A DNA stretch of 64,000 nucleotides from Paraconiothyrium sp. Pb-2020 (lineage: Eukaryota; Ascomycota; Dothideomycetes; Pleosporales; Didymosphaeriaceae). Where the stretch lies: contig JAJUBI010000005.1 of the NCBI GenBank assembly GCA_022419385.1, positions 4,464,001 through 4,528,000 of the forward strand, written 5' to 3'. This document shows, one piece after another, positions 11,492-22,464 of this stretch. Every line of letters begins with the position of its first letter. Position 1 is the stretch's first letter. A program made the position numbers and the translations under genes. Below the pieces are notes generated by a model. It was not told where the DNA came from. It did not search any database and saw nothing but the letters and a program-made list of their open reading frames with translations.

Positions 11492-12700
11492 GGCTGGATG
11501 GTTGCGTCGAAGCAATCGGTTTTTCCCCTCGACGATCAGACTTTATGGATTGGGTGGTATGGGCTGCACGAGGTTGTCATGTTCGCGAAACTGATCATTG
11601 GGTGCATACGAGTATGCAATCTAAAGCAAGCGAACGACGGGTACGAATCACTGGGGTTTGATAGGCTGTTCAGTATCTAGATGCACGCAAGGGTAGGGCG
11701 TACATGAGATAGTGCTTACGTCGGCCGCCTCGTATAGTAAATGGAACAACGTCAAGCGACATGCGAAGGAGCTCTCAAGCTTCTTACCAAGTCTTCATAA
11801 ACGACAGCGTCAAGCTCATACGCGTACATTGACAATATCACGCGAACAGGATTGTCTGGTTGAAGTCTTACCTTGAGATAAATCTTCCTTCTTAGTCTGG
11901 GGTTCTAATGTTGTGTTGTTGTAGTGTAAACTCAAGGAATCGACGTACATAGTGTTCCAGCTAAATGGTAATGAATAGGACTGGGTACAATAACGTTTTC
12001 ATTTTCGTCACAAGTTGGTCATCCTATGCAATACGGTCTTTGCCATGGATTGGCTGCCGGATAGGTTGATCCTCGAAGCCACATCTGCAGGATCGCGAGC
12101 CTTCATGTAAGCCATAAAAGCCCACGCAACGGACGTGTTGGAATAGAACCTCCTCGTATACGCAATAGTATACATCCACATGGCCTAAAAAGCAGCGCAG
12201 TAAATTGTTGTTCACAAGAGACGTCCAGCGGGTGGGGCAAACGCGCGCGGTACTGCGAGTATTGTCGTTTCCATAAGTTTTGCGGCCACCACCCTTGGGA
12301 AGAAAAGTTAGCAAAGTAGAAATTTTGAACTATTTCACATATCTGGTAAATTCTAATTACTATATAAGAGGCTCTATTAGCTGCCCAACGTTGGTCAACC
12401 TATATCCGGTCCTATCTTACTCTCCTATTCCCATCTAACCTTTACTAAAGCTAGACAGCGAATCATATATATACCGATAGTAAGTATAATATAATAGACA
12501 TATAAGATAGTTAAGAACTCTCCACTTTGCCTTTTGTGTTCCCATGGGATGTGGGCACCAAACTTAGGGCAAGCACCGATAATTGCTCATGAACAAATAT
12601 ACTTCCCTTTTAATAAAGCTTCGATATTGCGGCCTAATTTTACTCCGTAAAACCTCTCCTGGTCTGCTACAAGCCAACCTGGAAACAGCTACGCAACAAG
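11492..12700. other. Intergenic with AT-rich, TpA-rich stretch
   Basis: There is no supportable gene. From about 12310 to 12530 the sequence becomes AT-rich and dominated by TA/TATA steps, unlike its surroundings. That suits a short, mutated transposon remnant (RIP-like decay) as well as a promoter for the following gene. Confidence 0.4.
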
Positions 12701-14011
12701 ATGATGTGGTCCAGAGAGTTCTTCAGGTGCCATCGTACGTATTTCACGCCTTCCCGTTATCCGAAACCTGCGTCGTGCGAAGTTCGTCGAACGTACACTC
12801 TCACCAGTTCAAAGATAGACTACCTTGGGATCGAACAGAGATGGCAGACAAAGTGGGGTTCTCGAGGAACTAAGATACAAGAAGAAAGAGACATGTCTTA
12901 TCGAGCAAATCCTATAGTGCCGTTCTATGTGGACCATATACGCCGGTACACGTTGATGGGTACACTCCAGTCCCTACTATGTTCTATGAAACGACACGTT
13001 GGTTCTCAAAACGGCAAGACAAATATGGTGGAGCAGATCCTCGCTTCTTACGACAAGCTACCGTCAGACTCACAAATGAAGGGCCTTCATGCGTACAGCT
13101 CCCAATACGGTACGGATATCGTTCGATGCTGTACCATTTTCACCCCAAATGTTGACACGGGATCTCTACTCTGTGAGCGATCACTTTTGGAAACTCAGAG
13201 GTGGTTCGAGTGCATTTGGGAAGCGGTACGGGTTGCTCATCAGTTATACACAGACACTCAGGCCTATCCATCACTCAAAGCTCCCGATATCGAGTCACGC
13301 AACGACCCTGACATGATAGACGACTTCGTCGACTATAACCTAGAGCTCATTGAATCCCAAGTTCATGTCCCACCGCCGAGTCCAGAGATCTCCGAGAACA
13401 CAGATGAAGATACGTGCGCCCTGTGGCTCGCCTCGCAGGAAGCTATCTGGTCAATGACAGGTAGATCAAACTCGATTGACCACTGCAAAGTCCGGTCGCA
13501 ACTCACCTGCCTGATGAATTCTATTGCCAGCTATGAGGGAGAGCATTGTCCCCCAACAATGGACTGTAGCATTCATTATCATTCGACTCGAATCTTACTC
13601 TCCCTCCTCGCGACCATGGCGCCGTCCTTTGCGGAGGAGTGCTGGTTGGCTCTACACTACGGACATGATCAGTGGTGCGAAGATGAGAGCGATGAGGACG
13701 AGACAGCAGATACAAAGCGCAGCTCTTCTTACTTTGGGAAACTATATGATGAAGACCTCGAGGAATACGGTTTACAAGATCTTCCGAGACGAAGCAACGC
13801 TTCTTCTTTATCGTCAATCTTTGCTCAGCCATTTCCTATTCCAGAACCCCGCGTGGTTATCAAGTCGTTGAAGCGCAGATCCGCAGAGTCAAGCATACGG
13901 CGCATAGCCCAGAAGGAAGCTCGGCATGACATGGACAGGTGGAAAGCGGCGGTGGCTCCACTGGATTCCGGTAGCCAACCGGGGGGTATCTCCGGCATTG
14001 TACCTGCATAG
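12701..14011 (+). CDS. Shortened leucyl-tRNA-synthetase-like protein lacking catalytic and editing parts
   Basis: This is one open frame of 436 aa with in-frame ATGs at 12701, 12704 and 12893. I take the first because the N-terminus is basic like a mitochondrial presequence and the family resemblance begins at about residue 38. Four blocks resemble mitochondrial LeuRS in order: KIDYLGIEQRWQTKW (38-52); HIRRYTL (79-85), the stretch just after the first catalytic signature; YGTDIVR to RWFECIW (136-173), which normally follows KMSKS; and an anticodon-binding-domain segment with MAPSFAEECWLALH (306-319). A further LeuRS-like SIFAQPFP follows. A full-length enzyme is about twice as long. The HIGH motif, the rest of the Rossmann fold, the CP1 editing domain and KMSKS are missing, so leucylation is not expected. 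It is free of stops over 1.3 kb. It could be a domesticated fragment or a young pseudogene. Homology is from motif recognition only. Confidence 0.6.
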   Translation: MMWSREFFRCHRTYFTPSRYPKPASCEVRRTYTLTSSKIDYLGIEQRWQTKWGSRGTKIQEERDMSYRANPIVPFYVDHIRRYTLMGTLQSLLCSMKRHVGSQNGKTNMVEQILASYDKLPSDSQMKGLHAYSSQYGTDIVRCCTIFTPNVDTGSLLCERSLLETQRWFECIWEAVRVAHQLYTDTQAYPSLKAPDIESRNDPDMIDDFVDYNLELIESQVHVPPPSPEISENTDEDTCALWLASQEAIWSMTGRSNSIDHCKVRSQLTCLMNSIASYEGEHCPPTMDCSIHYHSTRILLSLLATMAPSFAEECWLALHYGHDQWCEDESDEDETADTKRSSSYFGKLYDEDLEEYGLQDLPRRSNASSLSSIFAQPFPIPEPRVVIKSLKRRSAESSIRRIAQKEARHDMDRWKAAVAPLDSGSQPGGISGIVPA

Positions 14012-15060
14012 AAGGAGGCGGCACAACATTTCACGATGTTACGGGGAGCTAGTCATAATACGTGCCAAGCGCATAAATGTGTAAAGGCGTTTGTGGCCCT
14101 AGACCCCCCAGACTTCGAGCCCAGATATACACGTTGAAATTGGGAATTGGGTGCATAAGGGGGAAGGCGATTCATTTAGACCACTAAGTGGCCGTGGGTT
14201 GGATGCGAGCTGCTGTCGCGTAGGGGTGATGACAAGCTTCGCGTCGAGGTTAATCCGGCCGACAATTTTCATCAATGTGTTATTCGCTAATTTCTTTATT
14301 GAAGTTTAATCCTTATACAATCCTATCGCTTACTCCTCATAGTGCGACTTTTGCTATTACTCGCGATATGGCCGTGACAAGGTCTTCCAGATGCCCTGCG
14401 GAATGTCTGGTACTGCCTGGAATGTTCCGCGTTTGTCGCATGTGATAATGTCTTGGCCGTTTGCGGGAACACTCCCCTGCGCAAAGTACTGTGAAGGGTT
14501 CGGCTATGTGTAATCAAGCGTCGTGATGTTGCAGGGGGCTCAAGGTTTCGACAGGTCAGACAAAGTTGTTTACCAAGGCCACGTTTGCACAAGCCCACAT
14601 GATGAATCAATGGAAGAGCCATTGCCCAAGGTCGTGTATGGGTTATCAGACCGTTAATATCATCCTCATTGTAATCATATCGCGCTGTCTTCAATGCTAT
14701 TTTCAAATGCAATGCTACATCTCTTCCCTGCACATCTGGCCGCTCGGGTCCATCACAACATGGAGCTCGCTAGTACTGGAAACAGACCACTCGTTTGGTA
14801 AGGGTCCTGTTGGCTAAGGTGCTATACATAGTAGACATTGGCAGCTTTGTTACGTATGCTCTGTCTGCACCTGAGATTCCACCACATCCGTCAGCGTGGG
14901 ATTCGATTTGGTGCGCACGGTTGCTAATCTGAAGGGTCATGATGTGGCTTCGAGCATCAACCCACTTGGTGATTATTCCATGACAAACACCGTATTAGAA
15001 AAAAGTTGTGATTATCTATACGTCTTAAGAATAAGAAGATTACTGCAGCTCCTACGCACC
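14012..15060. other. Intergenic, 1.05 kb
   Basis: It lies between the 3' end of the LeuRS-like gene and the 3' end of the monooxygenase. Short frames occur on both strands, but no gene, repeat or RNA can be supported. Confidence 0.5.
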
Positions 15061-16419
15061 TCACTCCACCCAATCATACTCGGGCAAACTGTATCCATCT
15101 CCGCCAAAACTGGATGCAAAATACTTCAACGCCCATCCGAATGCCGCGTTGCCCCATGTGACAGCTATCAGAAAAGCGTCCCGTATTGCAATGCCCCACC
15201 ACGTCTGAGGCGCAATCGCCGTTGGAATGCCTGGTGGGATCTTCTGCATGTCATCGATGATAGGCCGCATGCGCTCTTCGTAGGCTCGTAGGCCGGCATC
15301 AATGTCTCCCGCATGCCGCAGCAACTCGCCAGCGAGCACGTAGCCGCCCGTCATGGCGAGAGTAGTGCCGCCGCCTGTTGGGCCCGCTGCGTACCCAGCG
15401 TCGCCTACGAGGGTGAAGCGACCGTGGGAGAGCGAGGGGAGCTTGACCTGCGCCCATTCCGAGGCGTAGAAGTCGGGCGAGGCAGTCATTGCATCTATGA
15501 CCTCCGCAGTATGCCAACCCGTGCCCGCGAAATGCTGGCGTACATGCTTCCGGAGTGCCTCATCTCCCTCCTTCTGCGCTGTGCGGAAGCCTAGCGTGGC
15601 GTCGGCCTCGTTCTGCGGCAAGACGGCCATCGCGCAGACACGGTTCCCACCCGCCGGATCAGGGCCTAAACCCATACCTCGCCCGCCAACCGCGGTGTAC
15701 ATCGTGCCGGTCTTGCTGCCAGCAAGATAGTCCGTCGGCACGGATGCATATGCGGCCCACATGTTGATCGGATGCATGTGCGTGCGCACAGTGGAGTCGA
15801 GGCCCAGGGCTCGCGTCCGCGATGTAGCGCCGTCACACGCGACGACGAGGTCATATTCTCCGCTGGGCAGCTTTCCCTCCTGGAACTCCACGCTCACCTT
15901 TCCCTTCTCTTTTTGCTGGATTGCCGAAACTTGTTCGCCAAAGACGTACCGCACGTTTGGGTTATCCTTCGTAAGGTCGTACAAGATCCCGCTCAAGTCG
16001 TCGCGGAATATCTCGTACTCGGATAGGAGATTCTGTTGGCTGGGATCACCTGTGGGCTTCATAGTCGCATATGGCTTTCCTTTGGCGTTGACAAATTGGA
16101 TCGCATCCTGGGTTGTTGTATTGGCGCGTACCGATGGCTCCATGCCGGGGATCTTGCGCATTATGGTTACGCCTGAGGTTCGTACTGAAGGACGTCAGTG
16201 AAATAATTCCAGAAAATCTGGGAGTCTGGGTGCCGGAAGATTTGCGTTTGCCGCTTTTGTGTATGGGGAATATTGCTCACTGTCGATGTTTTGGCCGCCC
16301 GGGCGGAGGGTGGGAAAGCGCTCTATTATAGTAATCCTGAAACCGGCACGAGCGAGCCAGTACGCTGTCATCGGACCTGCAATTGAGGCGCCTACTATGA
16401 GGGCGTGTGGTTTTGACAT
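15061..16419 (-). CDS. FAD-dependent monooxygenase (PHBH-like)
   Basis: Exons 16281-16419 and 15061-16184 give 420 aa. The 96-nt intron (16185-16280, donor gtgagc, acceptor cttcag) joins GGQNID to IRTSGVTIM, a canonical sequence after the FAD-binding fold. The start is the ATG at 16419. Visible motifs are the dinucleotide fold IVGASIAG near the N-terminus, the DG motif VVACDGATSRTR in the middle, and the GD motif GDAGYAAGPTGGGTTLAM that binds the FAD ribityl chain. This is the group A flavoprotein hydroxylase pattern: NAD(P)H-dependent hydroxylation or epoxidation of a small, often aromatic substrate. A hydrophobic C-terminal segment (FLIAVTWGNAAFGWAL) suggests membrane association. The gene is divergent from a Zn2Cys6 regulator with 736 bases between them, a common arrangement for a pathway enzyme and its regulator. 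The substrate is unknown. Confidence 0.9.
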
Positions 16420-17155
16420 TTTGTTCTGCGAATTGGAGATCGGACGTGATGGTAGGTTGAAGCAAGTTTCCTCGGACGTGGGCAGCTTGGGAGAAAAGGC
16501 AGTAGGGTGAAGTCAGGAGGTGTGGTAAGTAAGTAGAGATCTTGCTTGAATATCTTTTAATGCGATGTTTTGAAACGAAGCAGATGGGCGACTGAGCGTT
16601 TTATAGTGTATCGATGAAATGTGAGATCATGGAGATGAAGCGGAGGAACGGATGATGGGATCAAAACATCGCCAAAGAGGCATAGATATAGCAATATTGC
16701 ATAGACTAAAGCGGACATTACTATTTCGGTATCTCCAAGTCTACCTAAAGGCGTTTCGAGCTATCCTAAGTTGTGGAAGGTGACGTGCAGTTCATCGTGG
16801 TTAACAAGATCCCGAGCACCATGTGGGTGGACTTGAGATCCAGATCCGACCAACCCGATTAGGTTAGACTACGCGGGGCACAGCTCCCGAGATGGGATGA
16901 AAGCTTGTCTACCCTTCCAAATGCTTGTGCTATAGAAAGTTCGTTGGGTAAACACGATACATTCCAGCATCGTTCGATTACTCTTGCCCTGCTCGTTTTC
17001 ACATCGCGCTTTTGGCCCCAATTGACTAATCGATGATGACATCGCCATGACCTCGGACAATAGAAATGCCCGAGCAGTATCTCCTCCCATCGTGCCCTTC
17101 AACAATTCCCCATTCAGACTCCGAGTACACTCGGCCAAAACATCGTCCGCCTGAC
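16420..17155. promoter_or_regulatory. Shared divergent promoter region (FMO / Zn2Cys6 regulator)
   Basis: This 736-base interval separates the two start codons and must carry both promoters. No clear TATA box or symmetrical CGG pair stands out to me. The right part reads open on both strands, but nothing looks like a third gene. Confidence 0.5.
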
Positions 17156-19828
17156 ATGTCATTTTCTTCTCAGAGCACGCCAGCGGCAGCTATAAAGCCA
17201 CAGCGGGTGCTTGCATGCATATTGTGCCAGAGCCGAAAGGTCAAGTGCGATAGGAGTTTTCCATGCTCCAATTGCGTAAAATCTGGGGCAAATGTAAGAA
17301 TGCTCAGGGCGATTCACTAAGGACTATATCTCAAAGGCTAACCTGTACTCCCACTTTTGCAGTGCGTACCTGCTGGCTCGATCGCGCGGCAGCGGCGTAG
17401 GAGATTTCCTGAGCGCGAACTACTCGATCGGCTTCGTCATTACGAAGGCCTGTTACGCCACAACAATGTCGAATTCGAACCCTTGCACCCGAACAGCAAT
17501 GTGGGCCAGTCTAATCCAGGTGCCGAAAGTGTGTGATATCCCTGCCACACCTCCACCTTGAATTGGCATCTACTAACCGTTCTATGCTTGACAGGCAGCA
17601 GTTTCGAACTTAGCTCTAGGGTCCAAGCAATCGACATAGCTAGCAGCGTCGAGAGCCCGGAGTCCGAACATTATGCGGATGAGGCTCCCAGCCGCAGCAC
17701 AATGTGAGATGCACAATAACCTAGCCAACGCAACTTCAGTCGCTGGTCTAACGATTGTGTTAGTAATATCTGGCATGTCATGAATCAGAGAGTAAGTATA
17801 AGCTTGGAATTGAGGATCTGATTATCCTATTGAGTCGGCGCTTGGCTTTACCTAGTTTGCTAATCCTCGTATAAAGTCGCAATCCCCTTCTGACGAAGAA
17901 GAGACCGACGCAGAGGAGCATGATGTCAACCCTACATTGCGGTCCAACATCCGACCCACGAATGTTAAGAAAGCACTGGCGCGACTATACGAAGATGACG
18001 ACGATAGCAGATTCAATTTTGGCGCACGCTCCGATATTGACCCCAACACTCTGCACCCTACTCAAGTTGACATGATCAGGATCTGGCAGATCTACCTCGA
18101 CAATGTTAACCCGCTGCTTAAGGTCACACATACCCCGACGCTTCAAACACGCATTATTGCGGCTGCAGCAGATTTAGCCACCCCTACACCGACATTACAA
18201 GCTCTCATGTTTGGCATCTATTGTGTATCCATGTTGACGCTTTCGGACGATGAATGCATCTCATTATTTGGTAGCAAAACCGGAGATCTGTTACGAAAGT
18301 TCCAACTGGGTTGTCGACAAGCGCTCCTGCGGTGCGGAGTTTTGCGGACGGATGATCGCGATTGCTTGACGGCTTTCTACCTGTACTTAGTAAGTTCAGG
18401 GGAACACTCCATCATCACCAGCCAATCACAAAGACAACGAGATGTTTCAAACTGGGTAGACTATCCTAACGCCACGCAGCTCTCGACCAAACCCAGAGCT
18501 GAACCTAGATCACTCTCCACTAATCTTGGCATTGCGATCCGTCTTGCGCAACAGTACGCATCCTCCCCTTGCTGGCTCTCCCACTACATGCGCTTAGCTG
18601 AACATCCACGCAGCATGGGTCTCCATAGCGAAAGTCTCAATCTTAAGCATACCGCGCTCGAAGCAGAGTTACGTCGCCGCCTCTGGTGGTCTCTTGTTCT
18701 CTTAGACGCCCGCGTGTCGGAAATGTCGGATTTTAAATGCGGTGCTTTGTTGCCAGGTTGGGACTGCAAACCTCCCTCCAACATTCACGACTTTGATCTG
18801 GGCACGGAGACGAAGACAGCGCCTGCTCCACATGACATGATTACGGAAGCCACTTTCACGGTCGTCAGATGCGAGCTAGCCAACTTCGTTCGGCATAGTG
18901 GCTATTGGCTCGATTTCAACAACACTTGCTTAAGACCGCTGGCGCGCCGCCCGCCGGCTGGATCTGCGCCGAATGGCGACGAGCTAGCGGTCATTGAAAA
19001 GATCGTGGAGGAGCGGTATCTCAGGTCCTGTAACCCAGCTAACCCGCTACACTTCATGATCATGTGGATGGCACGGGGATACCTCGCGAAAAACCGAATG
19101 CTCGCGCACTATGCACGACACTCGCGAGCGCCTGCAACGCAGACTGAAGCGCAACGAGACTTGGCTTTAGGCTATGCACTGACTCTATTTGAATGCGACA
19201 CGAGGCTACTTACTTCACCCCTGACCAAGGTCTTCACTTGGTTCAGTATGACCGTACTACAATTCCCATTCCAAGCATACATTCACGTTGTACAAGATCT
19301 CCATCGACGTCCGACAGGGAGATTAGCCGGAAGAGCCTGGTCAGTAATGAGTGCCAACTACACTGTACGATTTACGAACTGGATGGGCGATGATAATAAC
19401 CCGCTCGCGAACATCATATCGAGGATTGTACTTCAAGCTTGGGCAGCACGGAAAGCTGCCGTTCCATCCGAGGCTGAGTACGTTCCCTGTTCTGAGATCC
19501 CAATCTGCATCACTGATAATCCTACAGGTCAGTACCTTCCATTGTCGAATCCATGAACAGACGGAAGCAGGCGGGCATGACACCTGACTACTCGCACCTA
19601 CCGAGCTGGGTTCAGCAAGGAACCAACACCGACGACGCGTGGATGCCTGTACCTATGCCGGCGCCCATGCCCATGAGTTTTGATACGTTCGACCCGGCTT
19701 TTAATCTTGCCTGGCCGGACCCTTCGTCGAACGTACCGGATCCGTCATTGGTGGACCCTTCCATTGATCAAATGAACCTGGATAACATCGATTGGAGTTG
19801 TCTGCGAGGTAGTGGACAGGGCTGGTAA
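17156..19828 (+). CDS. Zn2Cys6 transcription factor with fungal-specific TF domain
   Basis: I assemble seven exons: 17156-17293, 17363-17528, 17595-17703, 17764-17791, 17877-18389, 18480-19477 and 19528-19828, giving 750 aa in a consistent frame. The zinc cluster is complete: Cys21, 24, 31, 37, 40 and 47, spacing 2-6-5-2-6; the last Cys is in exon 2, so intron 1 splits the motif. A basic linker (RQRRRR) and a short coiled-coil-like heptad (LLDRLRHYEGLL) follow. The middle region IWHVMNQR and the large helical domain (ARLYEDDDDSRF, RSLSTNLGIAIRLAQ, ELRRRLWWSLVLLDARVSE) are typical of the fungal_TF_MHR domain. The C-terminus is acidic/Met-Pro rich. Intron 18390-18479 is in frame and free of stops. 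Exon 2 may instead end at 17519 with no frame change. It is probably a nuclear regulator of neighbouring metabolic genes. Confidence 0.88.
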
Positions 19829-20392
19829 GATCGGCCACGCGAGAGCATTCAAAACTTATGAGAGCATTCGAAAGTTAGTTTAGCTGGAGTTGTGTTCTAA
19901 CTATATCTCGTATTGGCTGCAAACAAAGATCAGTGCATGGCAGCTTATGAAGGACAGATTAGGGCTCCAATGAGACGTCTGCGGACACACCTAAATCCCC
20001 ATGCGGGAGTCAATGATGCGTTTGTGTTGGGGTTGATATCGAGATTGATGAGAGTTCCAGGTACGAAGATGCGATTCCTGGTTCTGGGGGGGTTACACAG
20101 TAGTTCTTCAGCTCACCTCTTACGGCGCTGATGGCTGCCACATGACTCTCCTCCTTATTATATTGGCGTTTACGCTTCCAATGACATGGCGTCAATTTGT
20201 GGCGACCGGGGCACAGATGTCTCAAGACGGATTTCTTCGGGAAAGTAGTTCACAATGACTATTACAAGTTCTTGACGTTTTGGACAGGTAAGGAAGGTTA
20301 GACAACAACCGGATGTATAAAACTCGACCTCAAGAGCGCGGAATCACAACAACATCCTGTATCTATTGATCACACATTCCTAAGCTACCATC
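19829..20392. other. Intergenic / promoter of the peroxygenase gene
   Basis: It holds the 3' end of the regulator gene and the promoter of the peroxygenase gene, with a TATA box near 20316. Nothing else is seen. Confidence 0.5.
20316..20322 (+). promoter_or_regulatory. TATA box of the peroxygenase gene
   Basis: The sequence tataaaa lies 77 bases before the ATG at 20393, a suitable distance for a strongly regulated fungal promoter. Confidence 0.6.
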
Positions 20393-21931
20393 ATGAAGGT
20401 TGCATTCGTTTTCTTTCTGAGCCTACAGCTTGGAGCAGGCTTTCCCGGGATGATGGGCGTAGGCCGAAACTCACACCCAAGATCCAATGGCAAAAGAACC
20501 GAGCCCGAAGTTCGAAAACCATTGTTTCTGTCCAATCGTCCAAACACAGGGATCACAAATCCCCACCCCACTTTCAACGCAACGGCCCAATTCGTCGACG
20601 TCGGGCCGCACAGTGGCCATGAGTTTCTTGCTCCTGGGCCAAATGATAAGCGTGGCCCATGTCCTGGGTTGAACGCGGCTGCTAATCATGGCTTCATACC
20701 GCATAATGGTATTCTAACTGCGGCAGATGGTAAGCGCTCGGAATCTACAACTGTCGGTGTCTACATTCTGACAGTCGTAGCTTTGAAGGGTCTCGCACAA
20801 GCTTACAACGTCGGTCCTACATTCTCCGTCGGAGCCTCATTAGTAGGCGTTGTATATGCAGGCGATTTCCTCACAGGAACCTGGTCGATTGGGGGAAAGT
20901 ATCCCGGATCGATTCCTCTACTTTCCGACCCTCCTGGTCTCTTGGGCACGCACAGCAAATATGAGGCAGATGGGTCGCCTACTAGGGTTAGTGGAGCGTC
21001 CTGGACTGATTACGTGGTCTAACATCAGGTCAAGGGTGATGCATACTTGAACGGCGGCAATGTCGATGTCTTGGATATAAATTACTTTACCCAACTTTAC
21101 AACCTCGGTACCGAGTACACTCACGATAAACTGGCCGCACATGCGGAGTATTGCCAAGCGTACAGCAAGGCGAACAATCCTTACTTCTTTCTCGGGCCGA
21201 TCGGCGCTTTCCTCTCCCCGGGGACGAATGGGTTGATCGTCAATATGGTAAGCCAGCGGCCTCATAATTGAAAAGCATGCATTAACGTGTAGTAGATGAG
21301 CAATCACTCCGAGACCAACCCAGGTGGAACTTTGACAAGAGACGTACTCAAGTCATTCTACTCCGTGACAGGAGAGCCAGGGAGCTTCGCGTGGAAGCCC
21401 GGACATGAACGTATACCTGATAACTGGTTAGATAACAACCCCTTCCACCTGTGTTTGAGATATCTCTAAGTCTACGACAGGTACAAGCGACCCGACTCAT
21501 TCGGCCTCGAGGACATCGGTTTCGATGCTCAGGTCAACAATCTTATGTACCCCGGACAAATTTCGTTAGGTGGCAACACGGGAAAGGTCAATACCTTCAC
21601 TGGTGTCGACCTGGGCAACCTGGTAAGCCTCTCCTTTTCCGTAGCTGACGTTAAAGAATTCGCAAACTTAAATAACGACTTTCAGACAGGTGGTGTTTTC
21701 AACGCGGCGAATCTATTACAGGGCAACAATTTTGCCTGCTTCATGCTCCAGGCAACGCAGCAAGCGGTCCCAGGTCAGCTTTCTGGCTTGCTCGGCAATA
21801 TAGGTGCTCTGGTGCAATGGCTTGCCGGCCAATTAGGACCGATTACTAAGCAGTTAGGTTGTCCGCAGCTGGACGTCTTCAAGAAAGAGTTATTTGCGCC
21901 TTTCCCGGGCGCAGAGAGCTATCTACACTGA
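20393..21931 (+). CDS. Heme-thiolate peroxidase (chloroperoxidase / unspecific peroxygenase family)
   Basis: I place six exons: 20393-20729, 20775-20986, 21035-21247, 21296-21426, 21481-21622 and 21686-21931, giving 426 aa. Intron 2 may end at 21028 instead, which would add two residues. The N-terminal MKVAFVFFLSLQLGAG is a signal peptide, so the enzyme should be secreted. The proximal heme motif is KRGPCPGLNAAANHG with Cys90 as thiolate ligand. The distal acid-base site appears as E-A-D (YEADGSPTR) where characterised enzymes have EGD or EHD; the following Arg is present. The C-terminal half carries the conserved GKVNTFTGVDL and GGVFN segments. Family members use hydrogen peroxide to oxygenate or halogenate organic substrates. 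Length suits the longer ascomycete class. Introns 1 and 5 (45 and 63 nt) are free of stops and in frame, so retention would not truncate the protein. Confidence 0.87.
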
Positions 21932-22464
21932 AGAAGTCACAATAGAGCCTCGATGTGGTGTTAGCGGCTTGACACATTCCCGATAATTCGGTGCACTCAG
22001 TGCTAGGTAGTTGCTAGGATGTCCTGGTACGGCTATAGGTGCGCTAGGAAGACTGAAACATATTTCACTACTAAATCGCCGAAATTCACAGGCGCGTGCA
22101 CAGAGTGCAGAGTGCAGAGTGAGCCGTGCGAAGTGTTGTATCTTCTGATTGGAGGTGAAACTAATACGGCCGAGCAGATTCAGGCGCCAAGGCACGAGTT
22201 ACACTAATAGCCTCAGAGTGGATGAGATGCCAATCAATATTCAGGAGTCTTGGCCGAACATATACTACACCGAGTACAAGAAAATACTTAATACCCTGCG
22301 CCCGATGCTTTGCGATTTCTCTTTCCCATCGACCTCGTGTTTCGCTTTTGCATCGACTCTACCTATCCTTCGTTTATTGGGTATTGTCACGTGGTGCACC
22401 GTTTCCCCATTTGGTTTCTATGCAGTCATCCTAGGCAACTACAGTCATTAATCTCTACTTAATC
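21932..22464. other. Intergenic, 530 bp
   Basis: It holds the promoter of the S9 peptidase gene and the 3' end of the peroxygenase gene. There is no further gene or repeat that I can support. Confidence 0.5.
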
